64,000 bases of DNA, taken from Piromyces finnis. Taxonomy: Eukaryota; Neocallimastigomycota; Neocallimastigomycetes; Neocallimastigales; Neocallimastigaceae. Below the pieces are notes generated by a model, which searched no databases, was not told the DNA's origin, and saw nothing but the letters and a program-made list of their open reading frames with translations. Location: contig MCFH01000005.1 in NCBI GenBank assembly GCA_002104945.1, positions 62,001 to 126,000 on the forward strand, in the 5' to 3' direction. A program made the position numbers and the translations under genes. Positions within the stretch are counted from its first letter, which is position 1. Each line of letters starts with the position of its first letter. Shown one piece after another: positions 31,726 to 43,969 of the stretch.

Positions 31726-34115
31726 TGTTTTATTTTATACGTTTTTATTTTTTATTTATATCCTTTATTTATTAATTTGCTATTCTTTATTATTTTAATT
31801 GAAAGTTATATATTTATTTGCTATAATAATTTTTTAATATTACTTTATTAATAAAAATTTTCAAAAATAATAATATAATTATTAAAATATATTGATACAT
31901 ACTTGTGTTTCAAGTAAATAAGTTTATATGGTATATTGTATATTTAATAATAATATTATCCTTTAATTCATATCATTAATTTAAAGATTATATATATTCC
32001 TATTTAAATTTCTCAATTTTTATTTGAAATATATATATTTTATATATATTAACTCTTTTTACTTTGATATGGTATTCAGGTCTATATTCTTTATTTTTTC
32101 AATTATTATTATTTTATTATTAAAATTTTATATTAAATCAATTGAAATTTGTGTATATTTATTATTAAATTTTTATTATTTTCTTTTAATATTATTTTAT
32201 GGTTGTATTATTGATTTTAATAGAATTAATTTATAACTTTAAAATTATTCCATTTATCAATAATTTGAATTTTATAAATTATTTATGTTTATTATTATAA
32301 AAAAGCTTTTTTTTTAACATAATTTAAAAAATGAAAGTATTATCAATGTTTATTGTTGTTATTTTTGTTGTTGTTATTATTAAAAAAATAAAATATTTAT
32401 TTTTAATTGTTTGCTTTTTAAAATGAATACTACAAAATTGAAGATATTCTTAGTATTAAAGAATGTTTTATTTTATTATTTTTTTCATTATAATTGAAAT
32501 GTTAAAGAAAATAACATTTTATTTTATATTACTACTACTACTTTTTCTTTTTTTATTATAAAATATATAAAATATAATAAATTTATAAATAAAAATAGTG
32601 AAAATAAAATAAAAAAAAAACTTTCTTAAAGTCAAAGTAAAAGATTTTTTTTTACTTTTATATAAAATTGCAAAATAAAAAAAAACAATATTAAAATAAA
32701 ATTATTTAATTGTTAATTTATTTATCTATTAAGTAATTTATTTACTTTATACTTATACATTCATTTATATATTTAAAATGAATTGATTTATCAATAAAAT
32801 TACTATTAAATAATATATTTTATATTAAAAAAAATTGTTCTATTTTATTGGAAATCAATTAATTATAAAATTAATATATTATAGTATTATATATTCATTA
32901 AGGAGGAGGAGGTAGGATTAAACAGGAATTTTTAAAAAAAAAAAGATTTCAACTATCTTCAATAATTTGAATGAATTACTAAATATACTTCAATATATTA
33001 TTCAATTAATAATAATAAATGAAATTGCTTGTGATAATATTAAATAAAGTTTTGTTATATTTAATATATTGTTAATATATTAAATTACATATATTTTATC
33101 TTTACTATTTTATATTATAATAATATGGAGTTATATTGTATTACCAATTTTCAATGAATTCATTTTCATATATTCTAGAATATGATAAATATATTTATTA
33201 ATATATCAACTATTATAATTTATTAATGGAGGGTTATTCAACCCATAAAAATATATTATTCTAATTAAAATGTTATCAAACTTTATTTATAATAATTTAG
33301 AATTCCTAATAATTAATTTAATATCTATATATTATTTAATTTAAATCCATATAATACTATTCCCAAGGTTGGTTAAATATAATAAAAAAGATGAATGGAA
33401 ATCAAATCAATATATTAAAATAATATTCTATTCCACTACTATAATATATTATATTATAATATAATAAAATACTTCTTTTAATGAGAAATCGACTAATATG
33501 TAACAAAAAAAATAAACATAGAATTAGAGAAATACTTTATTTTGTTACATGTTAAAGGTTAAAAATAATTTTTATTAAAATTTAAAGGAATGCATAAGCA
33601 ATTATTAATAATAATTCATTACTAATAATTTTAATAATAATAATAATTTTAATGATATAGTTGTATAATGTTCTATTTATAATTTTATTCATGAGTATTT
33701 AAATTCTGCTTCACTCTTTTAAAACAAAAAAATTATATTATATTAACTTTTCCATTATTACACAAAAAAATAATGAAAATTCTTTAATTAAAAATTATTT
33801 CTAATATATTCCTAAAAATTGGAAGTGTTTTATAATTTAAAATACGAAGTTAGCATGTAATGAATTAATAGGAATAATCATTATGAAAATATAATGATAA
33901 AATAATGAGTATTGTTGTGAAAATATAGATGTTAAAGGTGATAACAATAATATTAATAATATTAATAATAATAATAATAATAGTTATAGTTTATAATTAA
34001 TCCATTTTAAAAATCAACGTATTAGTATATGATAAATTTATATTATCATAAGCCACAATGAATTTATAGTTATATAAAAATTAATAGTAAATGGCTGATA
34101 AAACACGTGTTATTA

Positions 34116-34125
34116 TAATGTACTT

Positions 34126-34161
<36 letters not shown>

Positions 34162-34497
34162 TTCCGAGTGCATTTCTCCCATCGATCAGAGTTAGCTCCA
34201 ATGGTGGTTCTTAGAGAAACGTTGGCTCATTCCTATTGCTAGGTGGTTGTGACCCTCCTGGTCTGTCATACTGTTTCTTCAGCTTCGACGCTCACTTAAT
34301 CCATGTACATTAGATGCATGTCGTTGTACGATATTTCACAACTACAATGCTAAGCCTCTTATAGTCAATTTGATCACGTGTCAACCGCCCCCTAATGTTT
34401 ACACTTAAATTGATTAAGGAATATTATGTGTTTTTGGCATAGCCTAAGTCACCACTTATTAAGTTCTAATTTGGAATGTACCATGTAATGTACTTCA
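34116..34497 (-). mobile_element. SINE-like retroposon with poly(A) tail and 12-bp target-site duplication
   Basis: A 327-bp body (34159-34485) stands out from its surroundings: 34201-34260 has 29 G or C in 60, against 7 in 60 at 34501-34560. Read on the minus strand it ends in a pure 31-base A tail (T run 34128-34158). The whole is bracketed by an exact direct repeat, TAATGTACTTCA, at 34116-34127 and 34486-34497. Poly(A) tail plus target-site duplication is the signature of LINE-driven retroposition. No long open frame is present. On the minus strand there is a weak B-box-like stretch (GCGTCGAAGCT, 34291-34281) and a weak A-box-like stretch (TAGCATTGTAG, 34352-34342), so a pol III SINE is plausible. 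Alternatives are a 5'-truncated LINE tail or a retrocopy of another RNA. Confidence 0.85.
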
Positions 34498-34780
34498 AAG
34501 TTGTGACATTTGTTTTATATTTTATATTAAACGAATTTAAATTATGTAAAATAATAAATTAATACAAAAAATATGGAAGAATCAAATCTAGGTTAAAACT
34601 TTAAAACATATAGAATTCATTAATTTAAAAGATTAGAAATAAAAAAAATATAATATTAATTATATTATATATTAATAGAGTTAAATATAATATTCGTCTA
34701 TTTTTCTTTTTATGTTTTTTTACCAATAAAAATAATTATTATTATAGCTAGTACATATAAATACTAAAGAAAAACTAAGT

Positions 34781-34849
34781 CTTAATTTTAATAATATTTA
34801 CATTTAAAATTTATTAGTTTTTAAATGTAAGTATTATTAAAATTAAAAG
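34781..34849. repeat. Long imperfect inverted repeat (hairpin)
   Basis: The left arm 34781-34806 (CTTAATTTTAATAATATTTA, then CATTTA) is nearly the reverse complement of 34822-34849. The stem is about 25 bp with one G-T wobble, and the loop is about 15 nt. It may be a solo palindrome or a very short foldback element. No target duplication is visible. Confidence 0.7.
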
Positions 34850-35981
34850 TAATCATTATTTAAATATTGAAAAGAATATGTAATAATTGAAAAGGTAATA
34901 GTAAAAAAAAAAACACATAATGGTTAATTAATAATTTCAGAAAATGTTTTGATTTTGTTGAAACAAAAAATAAAATTAAAATGGTTAATTATTATAATAG
35001 ACTTTTCTTAATAGTTTTTGTTAAATATACATATCATTTATACGAATTTCATGAATTTCTAAGTATATTAAAGAATTATTAAAAAGTTTTTTTTTATAAA
35101 CAAAAATGAAAAAATAAAAGTTCTTTCTATATAATAAGATACAATATTCTATAAATAAAGAAAAATAGGATTAAATAAGTTATGTATCATTGATCATTGT
35201 TTTTTAATATTGTATATTCTAATGTATTTTTTTCTAAGATAAAAAAAATATTTACAGTAAATACTTAATAATATATATAAAAAAGATTAAAATTTATTAA
35301 ATAGTAATTTGAATAGAATAAATTTATTAGTAAACTTTTAAAAATTATTATTTTTGATGTAGTACAATTTTATTATCAATAAATACTTTTTTTTTTATTA
35401 AAACATAAAATATAAAATAAATACAATAGAAAATATTGTTAAATTTTCAAATAAATAAAATAGCTATAAAATACGCATTTTAATGTTTAATTTATGTTTA
35501 TTCCTTTTTTTTTAAATTCAGTTCTATATATATAATGGTTATATAATAGTAGTGCTTATTAACTTGAATATTACATTTTATAATAAACTATAATTTTTAA
35601 TAAAGTTAATAATAAAAGGTAATTAATTATCTCTAATTATATAAAATAAAAATCTATAATATTTTTAATAAAAACAATCCACTGATATGAATTAAATTGT
35701 CATTTAAAATATAATATATTATAGTATAATTGATAATATAATAATTTATTAAAATTTTTCTTCATTAGAAATATAAAAAAAGAGAAAATATAAAATTTTT
35801 AAAAAAAAAAAACTATTAATTACATTCATTGTTTAATTATTATTATTATTATTATCATTATATCATTATATAATAGAAATTAATATTTATATTTTTTTCG
35901 TTGAAAGTATATAATATTAATTTTGGTAATAAAAATTTTAATTATTATTCAAGTAATAACCTAAGATAGAAAATTTTCAAA

Positions 35982-38900
35982 ATGAAAATTAGATTTTGCA
36001 TTGATAGAGGTGGTACCTTTACTGACTGGTAATAATTAAAGATAATACATAATAGCATATATAAATTTATCTATGAAATATATATAATATATATAATATT
36101 TTTTTTAAAAAATAAATCAATATGGAAAGAAATTGAGAAATATATATCTATGTTTCTTTTTAAAGAAAAAAAAAAATTCAAATATATAGAAATTTCATTT
36201 TATTAAATCATTATTCAAAGAAACAATTATTTTATTTAATAAAATAAGATAGTTTATAATGCATATACCGTGAAAAACTGTTTAATTGTTATTAAAAAAA
36301 AAAAAAAAAGCAAACATTAATTTGAATCTTAAAAATCAAAATTAAGGATATAAATTTTAAAAATTGTTTCATATAATTGATGTATTATTACAATGAGAAA
36401 GAAAGTCAAAAATGAAATAAATAACTATTATTAAAAAATATTTTTAAAAACATATTCATTATTTTGATTTTATTATTATTATATACATGTTGTTATATAT
36501 ATGATGAATTTTAAATTAAATAAGAATAATAATGTAAATGTTATATATATATATATATATATTTTATATAATTATCATTTTTCTTTTATCAGCCTTGCTT
36601 TTGTAACAAGGGATAACAATCCAAATGAAGAAGTTATAGTTACTAAACTTTTAAGTGTTGACCCAAATAATTATAAAGAGTAAAATTTTAATATTATTAG
36701 TATTATTTTCATATAAATCTTAAATATATTGATATTAAATAGTTATATAATATAATGAAATTTATATTTTTTTAGTGCACCAACAGAAGGTATTTTTAAT
36801 TTTTTATATTATAAAATGTTGTATATAAATTATTATTAATTTAAATAAATGGATATAAAAATGAATAGCTATTAGAAGAGTTCTTGAGAATGTTACAGGT
36901 GTTAGTATTGATAGAAATGAAAAAATCCCAGTAGAACATATTTCTCAAATTAGAATGGGAACCACAGGTTATTATTATTAAATATAAATATATTATGATT
37001 ATATAATATTTTTTTTTTTCTTTAATTTTAATATTTTTGTGTAATAAACAATCCTATAATTAAAAATAAATATAGTTGCAACTAATGCTCTTTTAGAAAG
37101 AAAAGGTGAACCATGCGCATTATTGATAACTAAGGGTTTAAAAGTAAATTTTATATTATATATTAATTATTATACAAATTGAATTATAATAACAACTATC
37201 ATTATTATTATTATTATTATTTTATCATCAAAAATTTAATATAATATAAGGATTTACTTTTTATTGGAAATCAAGCAAGAGATGATATATTTGATTTAAA
37301 TATCAAATGTGCAGATATTTTATACACTAAAGCACTTGAAGTTGATGAACGTATTGAATTAGTTGGTTATACCTGTTGTAAAAGTGGTATGAATGTTGCT
37401 ATTCCAGATGGAGATGAAAATTACATTAAAGGTGTCACTGGAGAATATATAAAAATTTCGAAAAAACCAGGTTATTAATTATTTTATATTAAAATAATTA
37501 TGATAATTACAAATTATTTTTAATAGGAAAAGAAAAATAGTATATAAAATAGAGGTATTTTTTGCTAAAATATTACATTACAATTTGTATTTGTATAAAA
37601 TATACTAAATAGATGAAGCGAAAATTAAAAAGGATTTGATGGAAATTTATGAATCTGGTATAAGAAGTGTTGCTATTTGTTTTTTACATTCATATATTTA
37701 CCCTGGTAATATAAATTCATTCTATTCATATATTTCTATTATGAAAAGAAGAAAAAATTAAATTTTCTAAATATATTTTATAATCATAGAACATGAAGAA
37801 ATTGTTGGAAGAATTGCAAAAGAAATTGGTTTTACTAATGTTACATTATCTTCAAAAATTATGCCAATGATTAAGATTGTTCCAAGAGGTAATTCTGTAT
37901 GTGCTGATGCCTATTTGACTCCTTGTATTCAAGAATATATTAATGGTTTTATTGAAGGTTTTGATCCAAAAATTAAGTCTGATGTTATTGTTGAATTTAT
38001 GCAAAGCGATGGAGGTTTGGTTAATATGAATCAATTTTCTGGTTTTAAAGCTATTCTTTCTGGTCCTGCTGCTGGTGTTATTGGGTAGATAAATGCTTTT
38101 ATATTTACTATTAAACTATATAAGAAAAAAAAAAAAAAAACTTTTTTTTCAATATATTTAAAATATTATTAATAATTTTATTTATATTAAAATTTTCAAT
38201 TATTTAAAAAGATATGCAAAAAATTTATATGATGATAATCATAAAATGATTATTGGTTTTGATATGGGTGGCACAAGGTCTATATTTAATTTGGATATAG
38301 TATTAATTCATGATAATGAATAATTGAATTCTTTTTTATATTTTTTCTTTCTAAATTCTTATTCTATTATGATTGTGTAAATATAATAGTACTGATGTAT
38401 CAAGATATGCTGGTGAATTAGAACATGTTTATGAAACAAAAACAGCTGGTATTACCATTCAAGCTCCTCAATTAGATATAAATACTGTGGCTGCTGGTGG
38501 TGGTTCTAAACTCTTCTTTAGAAATGGAATGTTTATTGTAGGGTAGGTTTATTTAAAGTTGTTTATAAATGCATTTAGATGATAAAGAAATTATAATATT
38601 TCAATTTTTACTAATATATTATATAACATACTTTCTTTAAAATATCATTTAAAGTCCAGAATCTGGTGGTGCCGATCCAGGTCCAGCTTGTAAGTAATTA
38701 GGGTTATTTAATTATTTCATTTTTTATTATAGGTTATATTTAAATTAATATTATATATATATTATTTTTATGATGAATAGGCTATAGAAAAGGCGGAAGT
38801 TTAACTATTACAGATTGTAATCTTATATTAGGAAGATTAATGATTAATTATTTCCCAAAAATATTTGGTAAAACCGAGGATCAACCTTTAGATATTGATG

Positions 38901-41900
38901 CTACAACTCAACTTTTTGATGAATTAACAAAGGAAGTTAATGACTTCATTGAACAAAATACACCAAGTATTCCACCAAAAACAGTGGATGAGGTTGCTTA
39001 TGGTTTTTTAACAGTTGCTAATGAAGCTATGTGTAGACCTATTCGAGAAATGGCTCAATCCAAAGGATATAATACTAGCCAACATGTGTTAGCATGCTTT
39101 GGTGGTGCAGTAAGTTATAACAAAATCTTTTATCTTAGAATCTAAAACAATATGAATAAATATATAAAATTATTTTCTAAAATTATAAAACTTCCATTAA
39201 ATAATTTATATTATATTTTGATATCTAAAAATGAAGGGTTCTCAACATGCTTGTGCTATTGCTAAAAATCTTGGTATAAAAAAGGTTTGGATTCATAAAT
39301 ATGCTTCAGTTTTATCTGCATATGGTTTAAGTACCGCTGACGTTGTTTATGAACTTCAAGAACCATGGTAATTTAGTACTTACTAAAATTTTGAACGCAT
39401 CTTATTTTATCTTAGCTTTATATTTTAACTTTTTTTTTTATTAAAAAAATTATTCTAAAGTGCTGATGTTTATAGTGACGAAAGTATGAGTAACATTAAG
39501 GAAAGAATTGAAAATTTAATTGAAGAGAGCTGTAAAAGATTAAAATATCAGGGATTTAAAGAAGATGAAATTCGTTATGATATATATTTAAATTTAAGAT
39601 ATGACAGAACAAATTGTGCTCTTATGATTTTAAAGGAAGGTGCTTCTTGGGATTTTGAAACACCATTTGTTAGAAAAGTAAGTGTTTCTATTATTAGGTT
39701 ATCATTATTTATTATTATTATAATTATTATTCCATTATTACATAAATATTATTAATATTAATCAATAATTTATATTTTACATTAATAAACAAAACAATAA
39801 CAACAAAAACAATGATAATACTATTTTTTAATACAGTACAGACAAGAATTTGGCTTTGACATTAAGGATAGAGATATTATTATTGATGATATACGTGTTC
39901 GTGGAATTGGTAATAAAAGAGGAAATATAATAAAACCAGATTATAGTTATTTGGAATTCCAGGAAACAAATTCTTCTATTGAAACAACTTCAGTTTTCTT
40001 TGAAAATGGTAGAATAAATACAGAAGTCTATTTATTATCCAATCTTAAATCTGGTAATATTGTTAAAGGTCCTGCTTTAATTATTAATGATACTACAACT
40101 ATTGTTGTAGAACCACAATGTGAAGCATACATATATCCAGATTATATAGAAATTGAAATTAATAATAAATTTAATAATAAGACTGGTTTAGTTGATGAAG
40201 TAAACTGTGATCCAATTCAATTATCTATCTTTTCTCATCGTTTTATGTCAATTGCTGAACAAATGGGTAGGACATTACAACAAACATCTATTTCAACAAA
40301 TATTAAAGAAAGATTAGATTTTTCATGTGCTATTTTTGGTCCTGATGGAGGTTTAATTAGTAATGCTCCACATATTCCAGGTAAAATAATGTTATTTTAT
40401 ATAATATTTTTTATTTTTAAAATTAAGTAAATTCATAATAGAATTATTTATTATTTTTTATAGTAAGTGAATGATTAATGTATTATTAATTAAATATTTA
40501 TATTAAATAATGTAGTTCATCTTGGTTCTATGCAAGAAGCAGTTAAATGTCAAATCGAGATTTTAAAGGATGATATCCAAGATGGAGATGTTCTAGTATC
40601 TAACCATCCAGAAGCTGGTGGTTCTCATCTTCCAGATGTATATTTCTAAACTTATAAATTAAAAGTATAATCTAAAGATTCAAATTTAAATATTAATATG
40701 TTATTTCATTTTGATAATAAAAGATCACAGTAATTACTCCAGTATTCCAAGATAATGAAATTGTATTCTTTGTTGCTAGTAGAGGTAAAAATATAAACAA
40801 ATTATTATTTTTTATTAATGTTTTTTTAAATATAAGAAAAAAAAATATAAAGTTATTAACTGTAAAATAAATATTAAATTTATAATTATACTATATAGGA
40901 CATCATGCTGATATTGGTGGCCTTCAACCAGTAAGTATTTAATAAATCAAACATGTATGAATTATATTTATTTTTTAATATACTTTTTAAATTTCTATTA
41001 AAAAAAAGGGAAGTATGCCACCATCTTCAAAACGATTATATGAAGAAGGTGCTGCTATTAGATCTTTTAAATTAGTACATAATGGTGTCTTTGATGAAGA
41101 AGGTATTACTAAGATTTTAGTAGAAAATCCAAAACAATATGATGATTGCAGGTAATATCGTATAAAACAAATAATATGCATATTTAATATCTATTTATAA
41201 ATTATTAACGATTAATTAATTTAATTTAAAGTGGAACAAGATGCTTAAATGATAATATATCTGTAAGGATTATTTTGTTTTTATAAATACGTATTCGGAT
41301 AAAAAAAATAATGCCTAAATATCTAATTTAATATTTATTTATTTCGATAAATAAATGAAAAAATAATAATAGGACTTAAAAGGTATGATTAAAGATTTAG
41401 TATTATATATAGAATTAATTACAAAATTACATATTTATTTACATTAAAAATCTAATTTAAAACTAAATAGCTCAAGTTGCTGCTAACCAAAGGGGTATTC
41501 TTTTAGTTAAATCATTAATTGTTGAATATGGTAAATTGTTTAAATATATATATATCTTATAAAAGATACATTATTTTTAATTAATATTATCATTCATAAT
41601 ATAATTCTTAAAAATTCCTTTTTTATAATATATGTTATGATTAATAGGATTAAAGGTTGTTCAGGCTTACATGAAATTTATTCGTGAAAATGCAGAATTA
41701 GCTGTAAGAAATCTTTTGAAGAGTGTTTATAAAAAGTATGAAGGTAAAGAATTAATTGCTGAAGATTTCATGGATGATGGTACAAAAATTAAATTAAAGG
41801 TTACTATTAATCCAGAAGATGGCAGTAGTGTATTTGATTTTACAGGTACTGGCTATCAAGTGTATGGAAATTGGAATGCTCCAAGAGCAATTACATATAG

Positions 41901-43506
41901 TGCCATTATATATTGTCTACGTGCTATGGTTGGCACAGATATTCCATTAAATCAAGGTTGTCTTGCACCTGTAAAGATCATTATACCAGAAGGATCTATT
42001 TTATCACCAAAAGGAGGTGTTGCAGTAGTTGGTGGTAATGTACTTACTTCTCAACGTATTTGTGATGTTATCTTAAAAGCATTTAATGCTACAGCTGCTA
42101 GTCAAGGGTTAATATTAGAATTACTACTTATTTATAATATTAAAATTTAATAATATATTTTAATACTTTTTAAAAAATTGTTATTATTAGTTGTATGAAT
42201 AACATTACTTTTGGTAAGGAAGGTGATGATGGATGGGGTTACTACGAAGTATGTATTAACTCATTAAATAAATATCTTATTTAATTAATATATTATTAAC
42301 TAATTAATTTATTAATTATAAAATAATTTATATTAATAGACTATTGGTAATATATATATATATATTTATGTATTTTTATAATTTTAATGTCATTACTAAT
42401 TCTTTTGTATATATAAAAATATCTTATCATGATATTAAATTAAATTCAAGCTGGTGGAAGGTAAATATTTATTATATGAAATTAAAAAAATTAATTTATA
42501 ATAAAGTAATAAAAATGTGTATCTTTGGTATTTTCGATTATTAAAATAATAAAATATAGTGGTGCTGTAAGTATTTTATATTTAAATGTAACTTATTATA
42601 TTTATAAAATGAAAGAATATAACTAAAAAAATAATATTTTACATTTTAATTAAATAAAGGGTCCAACATGGCATGGAAGAAGTATATTATAATTTTATTA
42701 TTTGCTATATAATTATTTTTTTTATCAATATATATATATATATAATCATTCTAATTCTAATTCTAATTATAAATTATACAATATTAAAAAATAAAATAAA
42801 AATAGGTGGAATTCATACCCATATGGTAATAGCATTTTAAACTGATCAATTAATATATTTTTTAATTATATATAATAAATAATATAAATAATAATGAAGT
42901 TTTTTTTTTTTTTTTTTTTTTTTTTATATCTCAAAAATTATATTAACCATAGACAAATACAAGAATTACTGATCCTGTAAGTTTAATTAATATTTTTTTT
43001 TTTTTTTTATCAAATAGCATATATTTGATATAAATGACCAATGATATTATTTAATATAATCTATAGGAAATTCTTGAAAAACGTTATCCTGTTATATTAA
43101 AGAGATTTGAAATAAGAGAAAACTCAGGTGGTAGAGGTGAATTTAATGGTGGTGATGGTGTGATCCGTGAATTAGAGTTTCTAGAACCATTACAATTATC
43201 TGTTTTAACTGAAAGAAGAGTGTTTGCTCCATATGGGTAAATTAACAAATTTTACTTTTATATATTTAAATTTTATTATTATTATTAGTATTAACAATTA
43301 TTTAATATAAATAAATTTAATAATGTAGACTTGAGGGAGGTGAAAATGGTATGAAAGGGGAAAATATTTGGATTCATAATATTGAAAATTCAGATAAAAC
43401 GGAAATTTTAAATATTGGTGGTAAAAATACAATAACCTTAGGAATTAATGATAGAATTATTATAAAAACACCAGGAGGTGGAGGTTGGGGTAAACCTAAA
43501 AATTAA
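35982..43506 (+). CDS. OXP1: 5-oxoprolinase, ATP-dependent, 32 exons
   Basis: Hydrolyses 5-oxo-L-proline to glutamate with ATP in the cytosol, within the glutathione cycle. Exons: 35982-36028, 36593-36679, 36776-36789, 36869-36967, 37076-37143, 37251-37470, 37613-37705, 37790-38084, 38212-38277, 38390-38542, 38655-38689, 38781-39109, 39237-39367, 39461-39677, 39837-40380, 40516-40637, 40724-40784, 40899-40930, 41009-41151, 41232-41262, 41373-41382, 41471-41530, 41648-42107, 42191-42248, 42340-42346, 42451-42460, 42560-42566, 42660-42681, 42806-42825, 42953-42976, 43067-43236, 43329-43506. Phase agrees throughout, giving 1270 aa (yeast Oxp1 is 1286). The HyuA half opens [13 protein letters not shown], then [25 protein letters not shown] and [18 protein letters not shown]. 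The HyuB half starts at [13 protein letters not shown], then [42 protein letters not shown] and the C-terminal PGGGGWG. All expected motifs are present, so it should be active. Intron 1 is long (564 bp); the others are mostly about 80-160 bp. Confidence 0.95.
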
Positions 43507-43666
43507 TTTTTAAATTTAAATCAAGAGATAATAATTAATAAAAAAAGACTACTTTATTAGATATAATATTTAAATAAGTAATAAATAATAAAAAAAAAAA
43601 AACAAAAATAAAATAAAAAAAAAAATGAATGCTTTAAAAATTTTATAGAAAAAGTAAATTGTTGTA

Positions 43667-43756
<90 letters not shown>

Positions 43757-43969
43757 GTTATTATTTATTATAGTTTTTTAAAATAAATATTACAAAAATT
43801 TTCAAAAAACAAAATTTTTAAGGTATATAAATTTCAACTTTAATAATAATTATTTAAATTTGTAATTTTTATTTTTTTTTTTTTGCTTTTTTTTTTTTTT
43901 TTTTGCTGTGTATTGTGTATTATTATTATTATAATTTCTTAAACTAAAATCTAATAAGTAATAAAAAAA
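43507..43969. other. Spacer between oxoprolinase and ABC ATPase genes
   Basis: A 463-bp spacer between two genes on the same strand. It contains an AAT microsatellite and T tracts just upstream of the ABC gene start. No gene is visible. Confidence 0.7.
43669..43755. repeat. (AAT)n microsatellite, about 29 copies
   Basis: About 87 uninterrupted bases of AAT/TAA repeat in the spacer downstream of the oxoprolinase stop codon. Confidence 0.95.

Larger units (their letters stand above)
31726..35981. other. AT-rich intergenic desert, 4.3 kb, with one retroposon
   Basis: It separates two divergent genes. Apart from the retroposon at 34128-34485 and a hairpin-forming inverted repeat at 34781-34849, I see only AT-rich low-complexity sequence and no credible coding region. 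Confidence 0.7.

Noticed and set aside
32899-32920. Purine run AAGGAGGAGGAGGTAGG in the AT desert
   Set aside because: Short and isolated. It has no associated motif, duplication or coding frame to support a function.
33495-33553. Imperfect inverted repeat around ATGTAACAAAA / TTTTGTTACAT
   Set aside because: The stem is only about 14 bp with unequal A runs, which is expected fairly often in such AT-rich DNA.
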